64,000 nt of DNA from assembly GCA_900754965.1 (NCBI GenBank), contig CAAEEO010000007.1:62001-126000 (forward strand), read 5' to 3'. Below are positions 32,428 through 39,664 of the stretch, in pieces. Numbering within the stretch: the first letter of the stretch is position 1; each line of letters opens with the position of its first letter. Source of the DNA: an uncultured Oscillospiraceae bacterium (GTDB taxonomy: Bacteria > Bacillota > Clostridia > Oscillospirales > Oscillospiraceae). Under the pieces are notes generated by a model. That model was not told the DNA's origin. It saw only the letters and a list, made by a program, of their open reading frames with translations, and ran no database searches. The position numbers were made by a program, and so were the translations under genes.

Positions 32428-33753
32428 TCACAAAACTTCAATGTTATCCCGGGGCGTGATATCCTTCATCACATTCTTGGTGTCAAACACGCTCTTGGCA
32501 TGCTGCTGCACCAGGGCATAGTCCACATTGGAATGGGCTGTAGTGATCATCACCAAATCATACTCTTCCAGTGCCTGTGCCGTCAGTTCCGGGATGGAAT
32601 GATAGACTCTGCCCTTATAGGGGCACTCCGGCACCCAGGGATCGTAATAATCGACTTTTGCCCCGGAGTAGTGCAGGTGTTCCATCACCCGGAAAGCAGG
32701 ACTTTCCCGGTAATCGTCAATATCCTGCTTGTATGCCACGCCCAACAGCAACACACGGGAGCCGTTGAGGGCTTTCTTCTGTTTATTCAAAATCCGGGCC
32801 GCCCGCTCCACGCAGTATTCCGGCATCCGGTCATTGATCATCATGGAGGACTCGATCATGGATGTATGGAACTCATACTCCCGGGCCTTCCAGCTCAGGT
32901 AATAGGGGTCCAGGGGGATGCAGTGTCCGCCCAGGCCGGGACCGGGGTAGAATGCCTGGAATCCGAAGGGCTTGGTCTTGGCGGCCTCAATGACCTCCCA
33001 GATGTTGATGCCCATTTTGTCGCACAGAATGGTCAGTTCGTTGACCAGACCGATGTTGATGTTCCGATACGTATTTTCCAGGATTTTCTCCATCTCTGCC
33101 ACTGCAGGAGAGGAAACCTGGAACACTTCGCCGTCCAGCACCACTTCATACAAAGCCGCCATGACTTCCGTGGCGTCCTTGCCGATGCCGCCCACCACTT
33201 TCGGGGTGTTTTTGGTCTTATAGATCAGGTTGCCCGGATCTACGCGCTCGGGAGAAAAACCCAGGTAAAAATCTTCCCCGCACTTCAGGCCGGAACCTTC
33301 CTCCAGCAGAGGCATCAGCAGTTCCTCCGTGGTGCCGGGGTATGTGGTGGATTCCAGTACCACCACTGTGCCTTTGTGCAGATATTTTGCCACTTCCACC
33401 GCAGAATCCCGAACATAGCTGATATCCGGCTGCTGATGATCATCCAGGGGCGTCGGCACGCAGATGGCCACAAAATCCACATCCCGGATGAAACTGTAAT
33501 CCGAGGTAGCGGACAGCCGCCCGGTATTCACCAGTTCTTCCAGTTCTGTATCCACCACATCGCCGATGTAGTTGTGACCGGCATTGACCATGTCCACTTT
33601 CTGCTGCTGTACATCAAAGCCAATGGTGGGAAATCCCGCCTTTGCCTTTTCCACTGCCAGGGGCAGTCCCACATAGCCCAGACCGACCACGCCGATACGC
33701 AGGCTGCGGTCTGCAATCTTATCCAAAATAGACTGTTTCATAGTATCGTTCAT
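32428..33753 (-). CDS. wbpA: UDP-sugar 6-dehydrogenase (WbpA-like)
   Basis: This 441-residue dehydrogenase has the NAD motif GVVGLGYVGLPLAVEKA near residue 20, VEVAKYLHKGTVVVLESTTYPGTTEE, KCGEDFYLGFSPERVDPGN, and the catalytic Cys in GLGGHCIPLDPYYLSWKA near residue 265. The length and motifs fit the UDP-GlcNAc/UDP-ManNAc dehydrogenase branch (WbpA, WecC), not the shorter UDP-glucose enzymes. It is the first gene of the operon and gives UDP-GlcNAcA for the following steps. AGAGGGA lies before the ATG. Confidence 0.88.
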   Translation of the reverse strand: MNDTMKQSILDKIADRSLRIGVVGLGYVGLPLAVEKAKAGFPTIGFDVQQQKVDMVNAGHNYIGDVVDTELEELVNTGRLSATSDYSFIRDVDFVAICVPTPLDDHQQPDISYVRDSAVEVAKYLHKGTVVVLESTTYPGTTEELLMPLLEEGSGLKCGEDFYLGFSPERVDPGNLIYKTKNTPKVVGGIGKDATEVMAALYEVVLDGEVFQVSSPAVAEMEKILENTYRNINIGLVNELTILCDKMGINIWEVIEAAKTKPFGFQAFYPGPGLGGHCIPLDPYYLSWKAREYEFHTSMIESSMMINDRMPEYCVERAARILNKQKKALNGSRVLLLGVAYKQDIDDYRESPAFRVMEHLHYSGAKVDYYDPWVPECPYKGRVYHSIPELTAQALEEYDLVMITTAHSNVDYALVQQHAKSVFDTKNVMKDITPRDNIEVL

Positions 33754-33797
33754 TTGTGCAATCCCTCTTTAATTCTCTCCTCTGATACTCCTCGTTT

Positions 33798-33819
33798 CTG
33801 CAGGTATCGACACCTGCAG
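33798..33819 (-). promoter_or_regulatory. Palindromic hairpin in the surface-sugar operon leader
   Basis: CTGCAGGT-N6-ACCTGCAG is a perfect 8-bp inverted repeat located within about 30 bases after the predicted transcript start. It may be a protein operator or a 5' stability hairpin. Confidence 0.5.
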
Positions 33820-33832
33820 CCACACAATTTAC

Positions 33833-33861
33833 ACTATATAACACCCCCCTTACAAATGCAA
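33833..33861 (-). promoter_or_regulatory. Promoter of the surface-sugar operon
   Basis: Minus strand: -35 TTGCAT (33856-33861), 17 bases, -10 TATAGT (33833-33838). Confidence 0.6.
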
Positions 33862-33965
33862 GGAAAACGCACCCATACCGTATAATTTTCTGAATTATTG
33901 TCAGTTTTTTATCTTAAAAAATCCAGTCTTTTCCCCTTTTGGAAAGAATGATTTCTGTGAGATGC

Positions 33966-34009
33966 CAAAAATGGGCCGGGTATCCTTGTGCATACCCGAC
34001 CCATTTTGA
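33966..34009 (-). terminator. Terminator of the peptide ABC operon
   Basis: An approximately 13-bp stem, ATGGGTCGGGTAT with ATACCCGGCCCAT (one wobble; 33971-34004), is followed on the minus strand by TTTTTGG. Confidence 0.85.
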
Positions 34010-34018
34010 TTTGTCTTG

Positions 34019-34747
34019 TTAAATGGCAGCGTCCAGCAGTTTTTGCGTGTAAGGGTGTTGGGGGTGGTCAAAGATCTGGTCGCGCGGCCCTGCCTCGACG
34101 ATTTCCCCATCCTTCATCACCATCACATGATCACAAATCTGCCAAATCACATCCATATCGTGAGAGATGAACAGATAACTCAATCCCAATTTCTCTTTCA
34201 GCTCCATCAGCAATTCCAAAATCTGCGCCTGAATGGTCACATCCAGGGCAGAAACCGGTTCATCGGCGATGACTACCTTGGGATTTCCAATGATCGCCGC
34301 GCCGATACCCACTCGCTGCCGCTGGCCGCCGCTGAGCTGATGGGGCCGTCGATCGTAGTAAGCAGGCCCCAGACCCACCAGTTGGAGCATTTCCTCCACC
34401 TGTGCCCGGCGCTGCTCTTTCGGCCCCCCCGCATTCCGCAGCGGTTCCTCCAGCATCCATCCGATGCTTCTGGCCGGATTCAGAGAGGCCGCCGGGTCCT
34501 GAAACACCATCCGCGGCCGTCCCCCGTGGTGCAGGATCTGCCCCTCAATGTCCCGGTTGATGCCCAGGATTGCCCGGGACAGGGTGGTTTTTCCGCAGCC
34601 GGATTCTCCCACCAGACCCAGGATCTCGCCCTCATGGAGCACAAAGTTCACATCTTTCAGCACCTGCCGTCGTTCCGCGCTCCGGTACCCCCGGCGTTCC
34701 CGGTAATAGACATTCAAATGCTGCACTTCCAGCAGTGGTTCTCCCAT
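34019..34747 (-). CDS. Peptide-type ABC transporter ATP-binding protein (DppF/OppF-like)
   Basis: This 242-residue ATPase has Walker A GESGCGKTT near residue 43, signature LSGGQRQR, Walker B VVIADEPVSALD, and the switch His in LFISHDMDVI. SLNPARSIGWMLEEPL is typical of the Opp/Dpp/Nik group. It is shorter than many DppF proteins (about 320), lacking much of the C-terminal oligopeptide extension. It powers import together with its partner ATPase. Confidence 0.9.
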   Translation of the reverse strand: MGEPLLEVQHLNVYYRERRGYRSAERRQVLKDVNFVLHEGEILGLVGESGCGKTTLSRAILGINRDIEGQILHHGGRPRMVFQDPAASLNPARSIGWMLEEPLRNAGGPKEQRRAQVEEMLQLVGLGPAYYDRRPHQLSGGQRQRVGIGAAIIGNPKVVIADEPVSALDVTIQAQILELLMELKEKLGLSYLFISHDMDVIWQICDHVMVMKDGEIVEAGPRDQIFDHPQHPYTQKLLDAAI

Positions 34748-34749
34748 AT

Positions 34750-35532
34750 TCAGCGCCTCCTGACCGGAATGGACTCTATCAGTTTCCGGGTGTATTCATC
34801 TTTGGGACTGGAAAAAACATCTTCCACCGGTCCCCGCTCCACAATGTGTCCGTTGTGCATCACGGCCACCCGGTCGCACAATTTGCGGATTACCCGCAGG
34901 TCGTGGGAAATGAACAGGATGCTCATGCCCTTCTCCTGATTCAGTTTCCGCAGCAATTTCAAAATTTCCGCCTGAATGGTCACATCCAAAGCCGTGGTCG
35001 GCTCATCTGCAATCAGCAGTTTCGGCTCGCCGATCATAGCCCCGGCAATCATCACCCGCTGCCGCTGGCCGCCGCTGATTTCATGGGGATACTTCCGGTA
35101 CAGCCGTTCCACATCCGGCAGTTCCACATCCCGAAGTGCCTGCAGCGCCCGCTCTTTCCGGGCATGGCGATCCAAATCGGTATGGATGGCCAGTGCCTCC
35201 TCCACCTGGCGGCCGATCCGCATGGTGGGGTTCAGGGAGGTCATGGGTTCCTGGAACACCATGGCGATCTCCTTCCCCTGGATTTTTCGGATTTCCTCCC
35301 GGGGCAGAGGGATCAGATCCCTTCCGTCCAGAAGGATCTGACCGGTGACCCGTGCTTTTCGGGGACTCAAGCCCGCCAGAGCCAGTGCCGTCTGGGTTTT
35401 GCCGGAGCCGGATTCGCCCACGATTCCCAGGATTTCTCCATCAGCTACCGTGAATGAAATGCCCTTTACCGCCTCATCCAGTCTGCCATCCTTTTCCGGA
35501 AAAGCCACATACAGATCATTGACCTGTACCAT
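34750..35532 (-). CDS. Peptide-type ABC transporter ATP-binding protein (DppD/OppD-like)
   Basis: This 260-residue ATPase has Walker A GESGSGKTQ near residue 38, the FQEPMTSLNPTMRIGRQVEE segment typical of OppD/DppD, signature ISGGQRQR, and Walker B LLIADEPTTALD. It is shorter than the usual DppD (about 330), with little beyond the core. AGGAGG gives the start; the ATG overlaps the permease stop (TGATG). Confidence 0.9.
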   Translation of the reverse strand: MVQVNDLYVAFPEKDGRLDEAVKGISFTVADGEILGIVGESGSGKTQTALALAGLSPRKARVTGQILLDGRDLIPLPREEIRKIQGKEIAMVFQEPMTSLNPTMRIGRQVEEALAIHTDLDRHARKERALQALRDVELPDVERLYRKYPHEISGGQRQRVMIAGAMIGEPKLLIADEPTTALDVTIQAEILKLLRKLNQEKGMSILFISHDLRVIRKLCDRVAVMHNGHIVERGPVEDVFSSPKDEYTRKLIESIPVRRR

Positions 35533-36332
35533 CAGTCCACCTCCTGTTCCTGCAGTCCCTGCCCCAGCAGAGAGCAGCCCAGGATCAGCAACACGATAAA
35601 TGCGCCGGTGCAAATGGCATACCAGGGCGCTGTGAACATTGACCCCTGTGATTCTGCCAGCATCCGTCCCAGGCTGGCATCCGGCGGCTGCACGCCCATG
35701 CTCAGATAGCTCATACTGGCCTCAGCCAGCACTGCATTGTTAAACCCGATGGCCAAAGAGGACATGAGCACACTGCGGACATTGGGCAAAATATGGGCAA
35801 ACAGAATTCGCATCGGCCCGGCGCCCATGATTTTCGCATTTTCCACATAGTCACGGTTCCGTTCTTTCACAAACTCCCCGCGGACGATTCGGGCAAAACT
35901 GGGAATAAACAGGATGCCCAGCGCCAGAATGATTTTGTATTTTCCCGTTCCGAAAATACTCACGCATACCAGTGCCAGCAAAATACTGGGAAATGCCGCC
36001 ACGGCATCGTTAAAGCGCATGAGCACTTCGTCCACCCAACCGCCGAAATATCCGGTCAGACTTCCAATCAGGATACCGAACACGGCACCGATGACCACTG
36101 TGCTCACGGCAATGAGAAGACTGGTGCCGCCACCCTTGAGCACCCGGCTGAAAATGTCCCGGCCGAAATTGTCCGTGCCGAAGGGATGAGCCAGACTGGG
36201 CGGCTGTGAGATCATCGCCGAAGACATGGCGTCCGGGTCATAGGGCGTCCAAATCGCGCCCACTATTATCATCAGCACCAGCAGCGCCGTCAGGCCTCCG
36301 CCGATGTATAGATTCCAATTTCGTTTTTTCAT
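35532..36332 (-). CDS. Peptide-type ABC transporter permease (DppC/OppC-like)
   Basis: This 266-residue permease has about six membrane segments. The N-terminal HPFGTDNFGRDIFSRVLKGG and the EAA-type loop GEFVKERNRDYVENAKIMGAG are the classic OppC signatures. It forms the pore with the DppB-like protein. Confidence 0.92.
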   Translation of the reverse strand: MKKRNWNLYIGGGLTALLVLMIIVGAIWTPYDPDAMSSAMISQPPSLAHPFGTDNFGRDIFSRVLKGGGTSLLIAVSTVVIGAVFGILIGSLTGYFGGWVDEVLMRFNDAVAAFPSILLALVCVSIFGTGKYKIILALGILFIPSFARIVRGEFVKERNRDYVENAKIMGAGPMRILFAHILPNVRSVLMSSLAIGFNNAVLAEASMSYLSMGVQPPDASLGRMLAESQGSMFTAPWYAICTGAFIVLLILGCSLLGQGLQEQEVD

Positions 36333-36342
36333 AGGCCCCTCC

Positions 36343-37284
36343 TCAGGACACCCTTATCCGGGGGTCAATGAACTGGTAGAGCACATCCACCAGAAAGTTG
36401 ATGAACACCACCAGAAACGCCATCATGACCACGATGGCCTGTACTACCGGGAAGTCCCGGTTCAAAATGGAGGCCAGCAGCAGCCGGCCGATGCCGGGAA
36501 TGGAGAACACCTGCTCAATAATGATGCTCCCTGCTGCGATCTCCGCAATGGTCATGGCCAAAAAAGTGACCACGGGGATCAGCGCGTTGCGCAGCACATG
36601 GGTCCGCAGCACAGAGGCAAACTTTCTGCCTCTGCTCCGGGCAGTGCGCACATAGTCTTTCCGCAGTTCCAAAATCACCGAGGACCGCAGAAGTTTTACT
36701 GTCATGGCAATCTTCGGCAGGGCAATGGCCAGCGCCGGGAAAAACAGATACTGCAAAAATCCCGGAACTGATTCGGTGTAATTGACGAACTGGCCCTGGG
36801 TGAACAAATGCAGAATCAGTCCAAACACCAGGGTGAAAATCATCCCCAGAAAAAAGGGCGGGAAGGCCATAATAATCTGCCCCAAAACGCCCACTGCCAC
36901 TTCCGGCAGTTCCCCGGCGTGTTTTCCTTGCCAGACTCCCACCGGAACGGAGATCAGCAGGATCATCAGAAACGCCATTCCCGTCAGCGTCAGCGTGATG
37001 GGCAGTTTGGGTGCCAGCATCTCCCGCACGGAAATGGAATAACTGTACGACTGACCCATGTCCCCAAACAGGAACTGACCCAGCCAGTCAAAATACTGCA
37101 CCATCATGGGGCGGTCCAGTCCCATCTCATGGCGCAGCGCCGCCAGTCGCTCCGGGGTGGCCTCCGTGCCCAGAATGTGGGTGGCGGCATCTCCCGGAAT
37201 GATCTGGAACGCCAGAAAAGCGAGAAGAGAAACTGCAAACAATGTAATAATGAGAGTCCCGATTTTTTTCAGCAGGTATTTCAT
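36343..37284 (-). CDS. Peptide-type ABC transporter permease (DppB/OppB-like)
   Basis: This 313-residue permease has six membrane helices. It has the usual KKIGTLIITLFAVSLLAF start, MGLDRPMMVQYFDWLG, and the loop RSSVILELRKDYVRTARSRG; EQVFSIPGIGRLLLASILNRDFPVVQAIVV is a family hallmark. AGGAGG sets the start at MKYLLKK. Confidence 0.92.
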   Translation of the reverse strand: MKYLLKKIGTLIITLFAVSLLAFLAFQIIPGDAATHILGTEATPERLAALRHEMGLDRPMMVQYFDWLGQFLFGDMGQSYSYSISVREMLAPKLPITLTLTGMAFLMILLISVPVGVWQGKHAGELPEVAVGVLGQIIMAFPPFFLGMIFTLVFGLILHLFTQGQFVNYTESVPGFLQYLFFPALAIALPKIAMTVKLLRSSVILELRKDYVRTARSRGRKFASVLRTHVLRNALIPVVTFLAMTIAEIAAGSIIIEQVFSIPGIGRLLLASILNRDFPVVQAIVVMMAFLVVFINFLVDVLYQFIDPRIRVS

Positions 37285-37351
37285 CTTCCCGCCTCCTTTC
37301 ATGTCCTCCGGGCCGGAAACCCGGCCCGGAGCAATTCCAATAGGTTTGTTC

Positions 37352-38908
37352 TTACTTGTAGTAGACCGTGGACAAATCCAGCACATAAGCCGGATAGAAA
37401 TTCAGCCCGTCCAGTGCCTTGTTCACAGCCACCATGTCGCACAGATCCTGAATGTACACATTGGCAGCCTGTTCGGTGAGAATGGTCTCCATCTGCTTGT
37501 ACAGTTCGGTCTGCTCGGCATCGTCGGTGCAGGCCACAGCCTGCCGGAACAGCTCGTCATACTCCTCGTTGGAGAAGTTAATCATGTTCTTGGAGTATCC
37601 GGTAGTCCAGCGCTCCAGCCATGCCCGTGCTGTCAGCGTGGCGGCATCAAAGCCCACCACAGTGGACTGGAAGTTCCGGTCTGTATACACATCGCTGACC
37701 CAAGTGCCCCACTCGACCTGTTTCAGCTCTGCAGTGATGCCCACTGCCTGGAGCTGCTGCGCCAGAACCTGTGCTGCCTGAACATGCTGAGGATAGTTGG
37801 AGGGAACCGTGATGGTCATGGTGAACCCGTCAGGGTATCCGGCCTCTGTCAGCAGCTGTTTTGCCTTCTCCACATCCTGCGTGTAGTAACTGCTCAGTTC
37901 TTCCACGAAATACTTCTTGAATGCCGGGCACATGCTGCTGCCCACCGGCACGCCGTATCCGTCGCAGACAAAATCAATGATTTCCTGCACATTCACCGCA
38001 TAGCACAGTGCCTGGCGGACGCGAATGTCATCGAACGGTTTTTCGTTGTGGTTGAGGTACAGCGCCTGCACCAGTTTCATGGTGTCCTTCTGGATGTTGT
38101 ACTGATCTTCCACGGACTTTGCCTGCTCCACCGTCAAGTGGGCGCAAATATCGATGGCGCCGCTCTTCAGGCTCATGACCAGAGAATCCGCCGCCGTGAT
38201 CAGATAAGTCACCTTATCCAACTTTGCCCCTTCGCCCCAATAGCCGTCATACGCCTCCATAACGAAGTTCTCCTGGGGAGAACGAGAGACAAACCGGAAG
38301 GGGCCGGTACCCACAGGTGCCGTGGCCTGCTGGTCATAGTCCTTCGGAATGACTGCCACATTACTGGTAGCCAGGGTGGCCAAAAATTCCGTGTCCCCTT
38401 CCCGCAGGGTGATGACCACCGTGCGGTCGTTGGCAGCCTCTACGGTGTCGATGCCCGCCAGGGACTCAGCGGCAATATAAGCGCCGTCATCCAGTTTTCC
38501 CGCAGCCCGGGAAATAGAATAGACAACATCCTCCACTGTCACCGTCTCACCATTATGGAAAGTGACCCCTTCACGCAAAGTGAAAGTATAGACCTTTCCG
38601 TCGTCTGAGACGTCGCACTTTTCTGCGACTGCAGGGATAATGTTGCCTTCCGGATCCGGCTTTACCAAGCCTTCAAAAATGTTAAAAAGGACTTCCCTGG
38701 TTCCTGCCGCCGTTGTCAGATGGGGGTCAAGACTGTCTTCCAAGTCCTGAGGGATGCCTACATTGATCTCATTGGTGGCAGCCCTCTGGGGAGTTTCCAC
38801 TTCGGTGCTGGGATTCGGCTGTTCCGTCTGCCCCCCGCAAGCGCACAGGGACAGCAGCATAGCACACACCAGCAGCCCAAGGATGAGATTCCGCATAAAA
38901 TTCCGCAT
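37352..38908 (-). CDS. Peptide/nickel-type ABC substrate-binding lipoprotein
   Basis: This 518-residue lipoprotein (signal to LLSLCACGG) belongs to solute-binding family 5 (LDPHLTTAAGTREVLFNIFEGLV near residue 55, FTLREGVTFHNGETVTVEDVVYS near residue 115, GTGPFRFVSRSPQENFVMEAY near residue 180). The ligand could be a di- or oligopeptide, a metal complex or a glycoside. The feo operon shares the upstream region, so an iron or metal-chelate ligand is worth considering. AAGGAG sets the start. Confidence 0.9.
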   Translation of the reverse strand: MRNFMRNLILGLLVCAMLLSLCACGGQTEQPNPSTEVETPQRAATNEINVGIPQDLEDSLDPHLTTAAGTREVLFNIFEGLVKPDPEGNIIPAVAEKCDVSDDGKVYTFTLREGVTFHNGETVTVEDVVYSISRAAGKLDDGAYIAAESLAGIDTVEAANDRTVVITLREGDTEFLATLATSNVAVIPKDYDQQATAPVGTGPFRFVSRSPQENFVMEAYDGYWGEGAKLDKVTYLITAADSLVMSLKSGAIDICAHLTVEQAKSVEDQYNIQKDTMKLVQALYLNHNEKPFDDIRVRQALCYAVNVQEIIDFVCDGYGVPVGSSMCPAFKKYFVEELSSYYTQDVEKAKQLLTEAGYPDGFTMTITVPSNYPQHVQAAQVLAQQLQAVGITAELKQVEWGTWVSDVYTDRNFQSTVVGFDAATLTARAWLERWTTGYSKNMINFSNEEYDELFRQAVACTDDAEQTELYKQMETILTEQAANVYIQDLCDMVAVNKALDGLNFYPAYVLDLSTVYYK

Positions 38909-38962
38909 GATATTTCTCCTTGCGTTAAAATGAATTCTCCCATTATTAAATTGTTCGGGCAC

Positions 38963-38991
38963 ATTGTAGCACGCTGTTATAAAAATTACAA
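38963..38991 (-). promoter_or_regulatory. Promoter of the peptide ABC operon
   Basis: Minus strand: -35 TTGTAA (38986-38991), 17 bases, -10 TACAAT (38963-38968). Confidence 0.6.
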
Positions 38992-39025
38992 GGTTTTTTT
39001 ATGCATATCCCCGTCATTTCGCATT

Positions 39026-39041
39026 GTTAGTTCAAGCTAAC
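39026..39041. promoter_or_regulatory. GTTAG-N6-CTAAC box 1 (between the ABC and feo operons)
   Basis: GTTAG-TTCAAG-CTAAC; the arms extend to TTGTTAG/CTAACAA (39024-39043). It lies 35 bases upstream of the ABC operon -35 and about 43 upstream of the feo -35. Confidence 0.6.
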
Positions 39042-39083
39042 AAACCGTTTTTTTATGGAATGCGCCAAATTCTCTCAAAACAC

Positions 39084-39112
39084 TTGACTTTTTTGTTAGG
39101 AAAGACTAATAT
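39084..39112 (+). promoter_or_regulatory. feo operon promoter
   Basis: -35 TTGACT (39084-39089), 17 bases, -10 TAATAT (39107-39112). Box 2 lies across the spacer and -10. Confidence 0.7.
39095..39110 (+). promoter_or_regulatory. GTTAG-N6-CTAAT box 2 over the feo promoter
   Basis: GTTAG-GAAAGA-CTAAT overlaps the spacer and the first four bases of the -10, an ideal repressor position. Confidence 0.65.
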
Positions 39113-39128
39113 TTGCTCATCCAAGCAA

Positions 39129-39144
39129 GTTAGTCGTAACTAAC
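39129..39144 (+). promoter_or_regulatory. GTTAG-N6-CTAAC box 3 in the feo leader
   Basis: GTTAG-TCGTAA-CTAAC (arms extendable to GTTAGT/ACTAAC) lies just after the expected transcript start and before AGGAGG of feoA. Confidence 0.65.
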
Positions 39145-39165
39145 CGCCGTCAGGAGGGAACAGAA

Positions 39166-39375
39166 ATGCCTTTACTCATGGCCAATCCCGGTGAAGAAGT
39201 TTACATCAAACGGATCACAGGGAAAGAAGAAACCAAACGCTTTTTGGAAACTCTGGGATTTGTTCCCGGAACCATGATCCGGGTCGTTTCCAAAACAGGC
39301 GGTAATGTGATTGTCAGCGTGCGCCAGGCGCGGGTGGCAATCAGCAGCGAAATGGCCAAACGCATTTTCATTTGA
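39166..39375 (+). CDS. feoA: FeoA (first copy)
   Basis: This 69-residue SH3-like FeoA protein assists ferrous-iron uptake by FeoB. It starts MPLLMANPGEEVYIKRITG and continues FLETLGFVPGTMIRVVSKTGGNVIVSVR, ending with the ARVAISSEMAKRIFI pattern of FeoA domains. AGGAGG precedes the ATG. A promoter covered by a DtxR-like box lies directly upstream, so iron-dependent repression is likely. Confidence 0.88.
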   Translation: MPLLMANPGEEVYIKRITGKEETKRFLETLGFVPGTMIRVVSKTGGNVIVSVRQARVAISSEMAKRIFI

Positions 39376-39406
39376 CCTGCACAGACCAAAAAGGAGAGGA
39401 ATGGGT

Positions 39407-39664
39407 ATGAAAACACTCAAAGATGTAAAACCCGGCGAACGGGTTCGCGTGACGAAAGTCAGCGGGGACGGCGTTGTCAAACGCCGCATTATGGATATGG
39501 GCATCACCAAAGGGGTGGAGATTTATGTCCGAAAGGTCGCACCTTTGGGCGACCCTGTGGAGATCACCGTCCGCCAATATGAGCTGACCCTGCGGAAAGC
39601 AGATGCCGACATGGTATTGGTAGAATCTCTCTCCGCCGGTGCAGAACAGGAGGTGCGGGCATGA
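39407..39664 (+). CDS. feoA: FeoA (second copy)
   Basis: This 85-residue FeoA-domain protein has MKTLKDVKPGERVRVTKVSG, RRIMDMGITKGVEIYVRKVAPLGDP, and VEITVRQYELTLRKADADMVLVE. The GI-type turn and the R-x4-LR-ADA ending are typical of FeoA. It is longer and distinct from the first copy. AAAGGAGAGG gives the start; an ATG two codons earlier is possible. It overlaps feoB by 4 bases (ATGA). Confidence 0.88.
   Translation: MKTLKDVKPGERVRVTKVSGDGVVKRRIMDMGITKGVEIYVRKVAPLGDPVEITVRQYELTLRKADADMVLVESLSAGAEQEVRA

Noticed and set aside
30071..32521. Plus-strand open frame of 816 codons opposite the two glycosyltransferases
   Set aside because: His/Gln/Arg-rich composition typical of antisense frames; spans two genes.
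34019..38908. Nickel- or iron-specific assignment of the ABC importer
   Set aside because: Family 5 binding proteins and their ATPases do not reveal the ligand by motif; only the nearby box hints at metal control.
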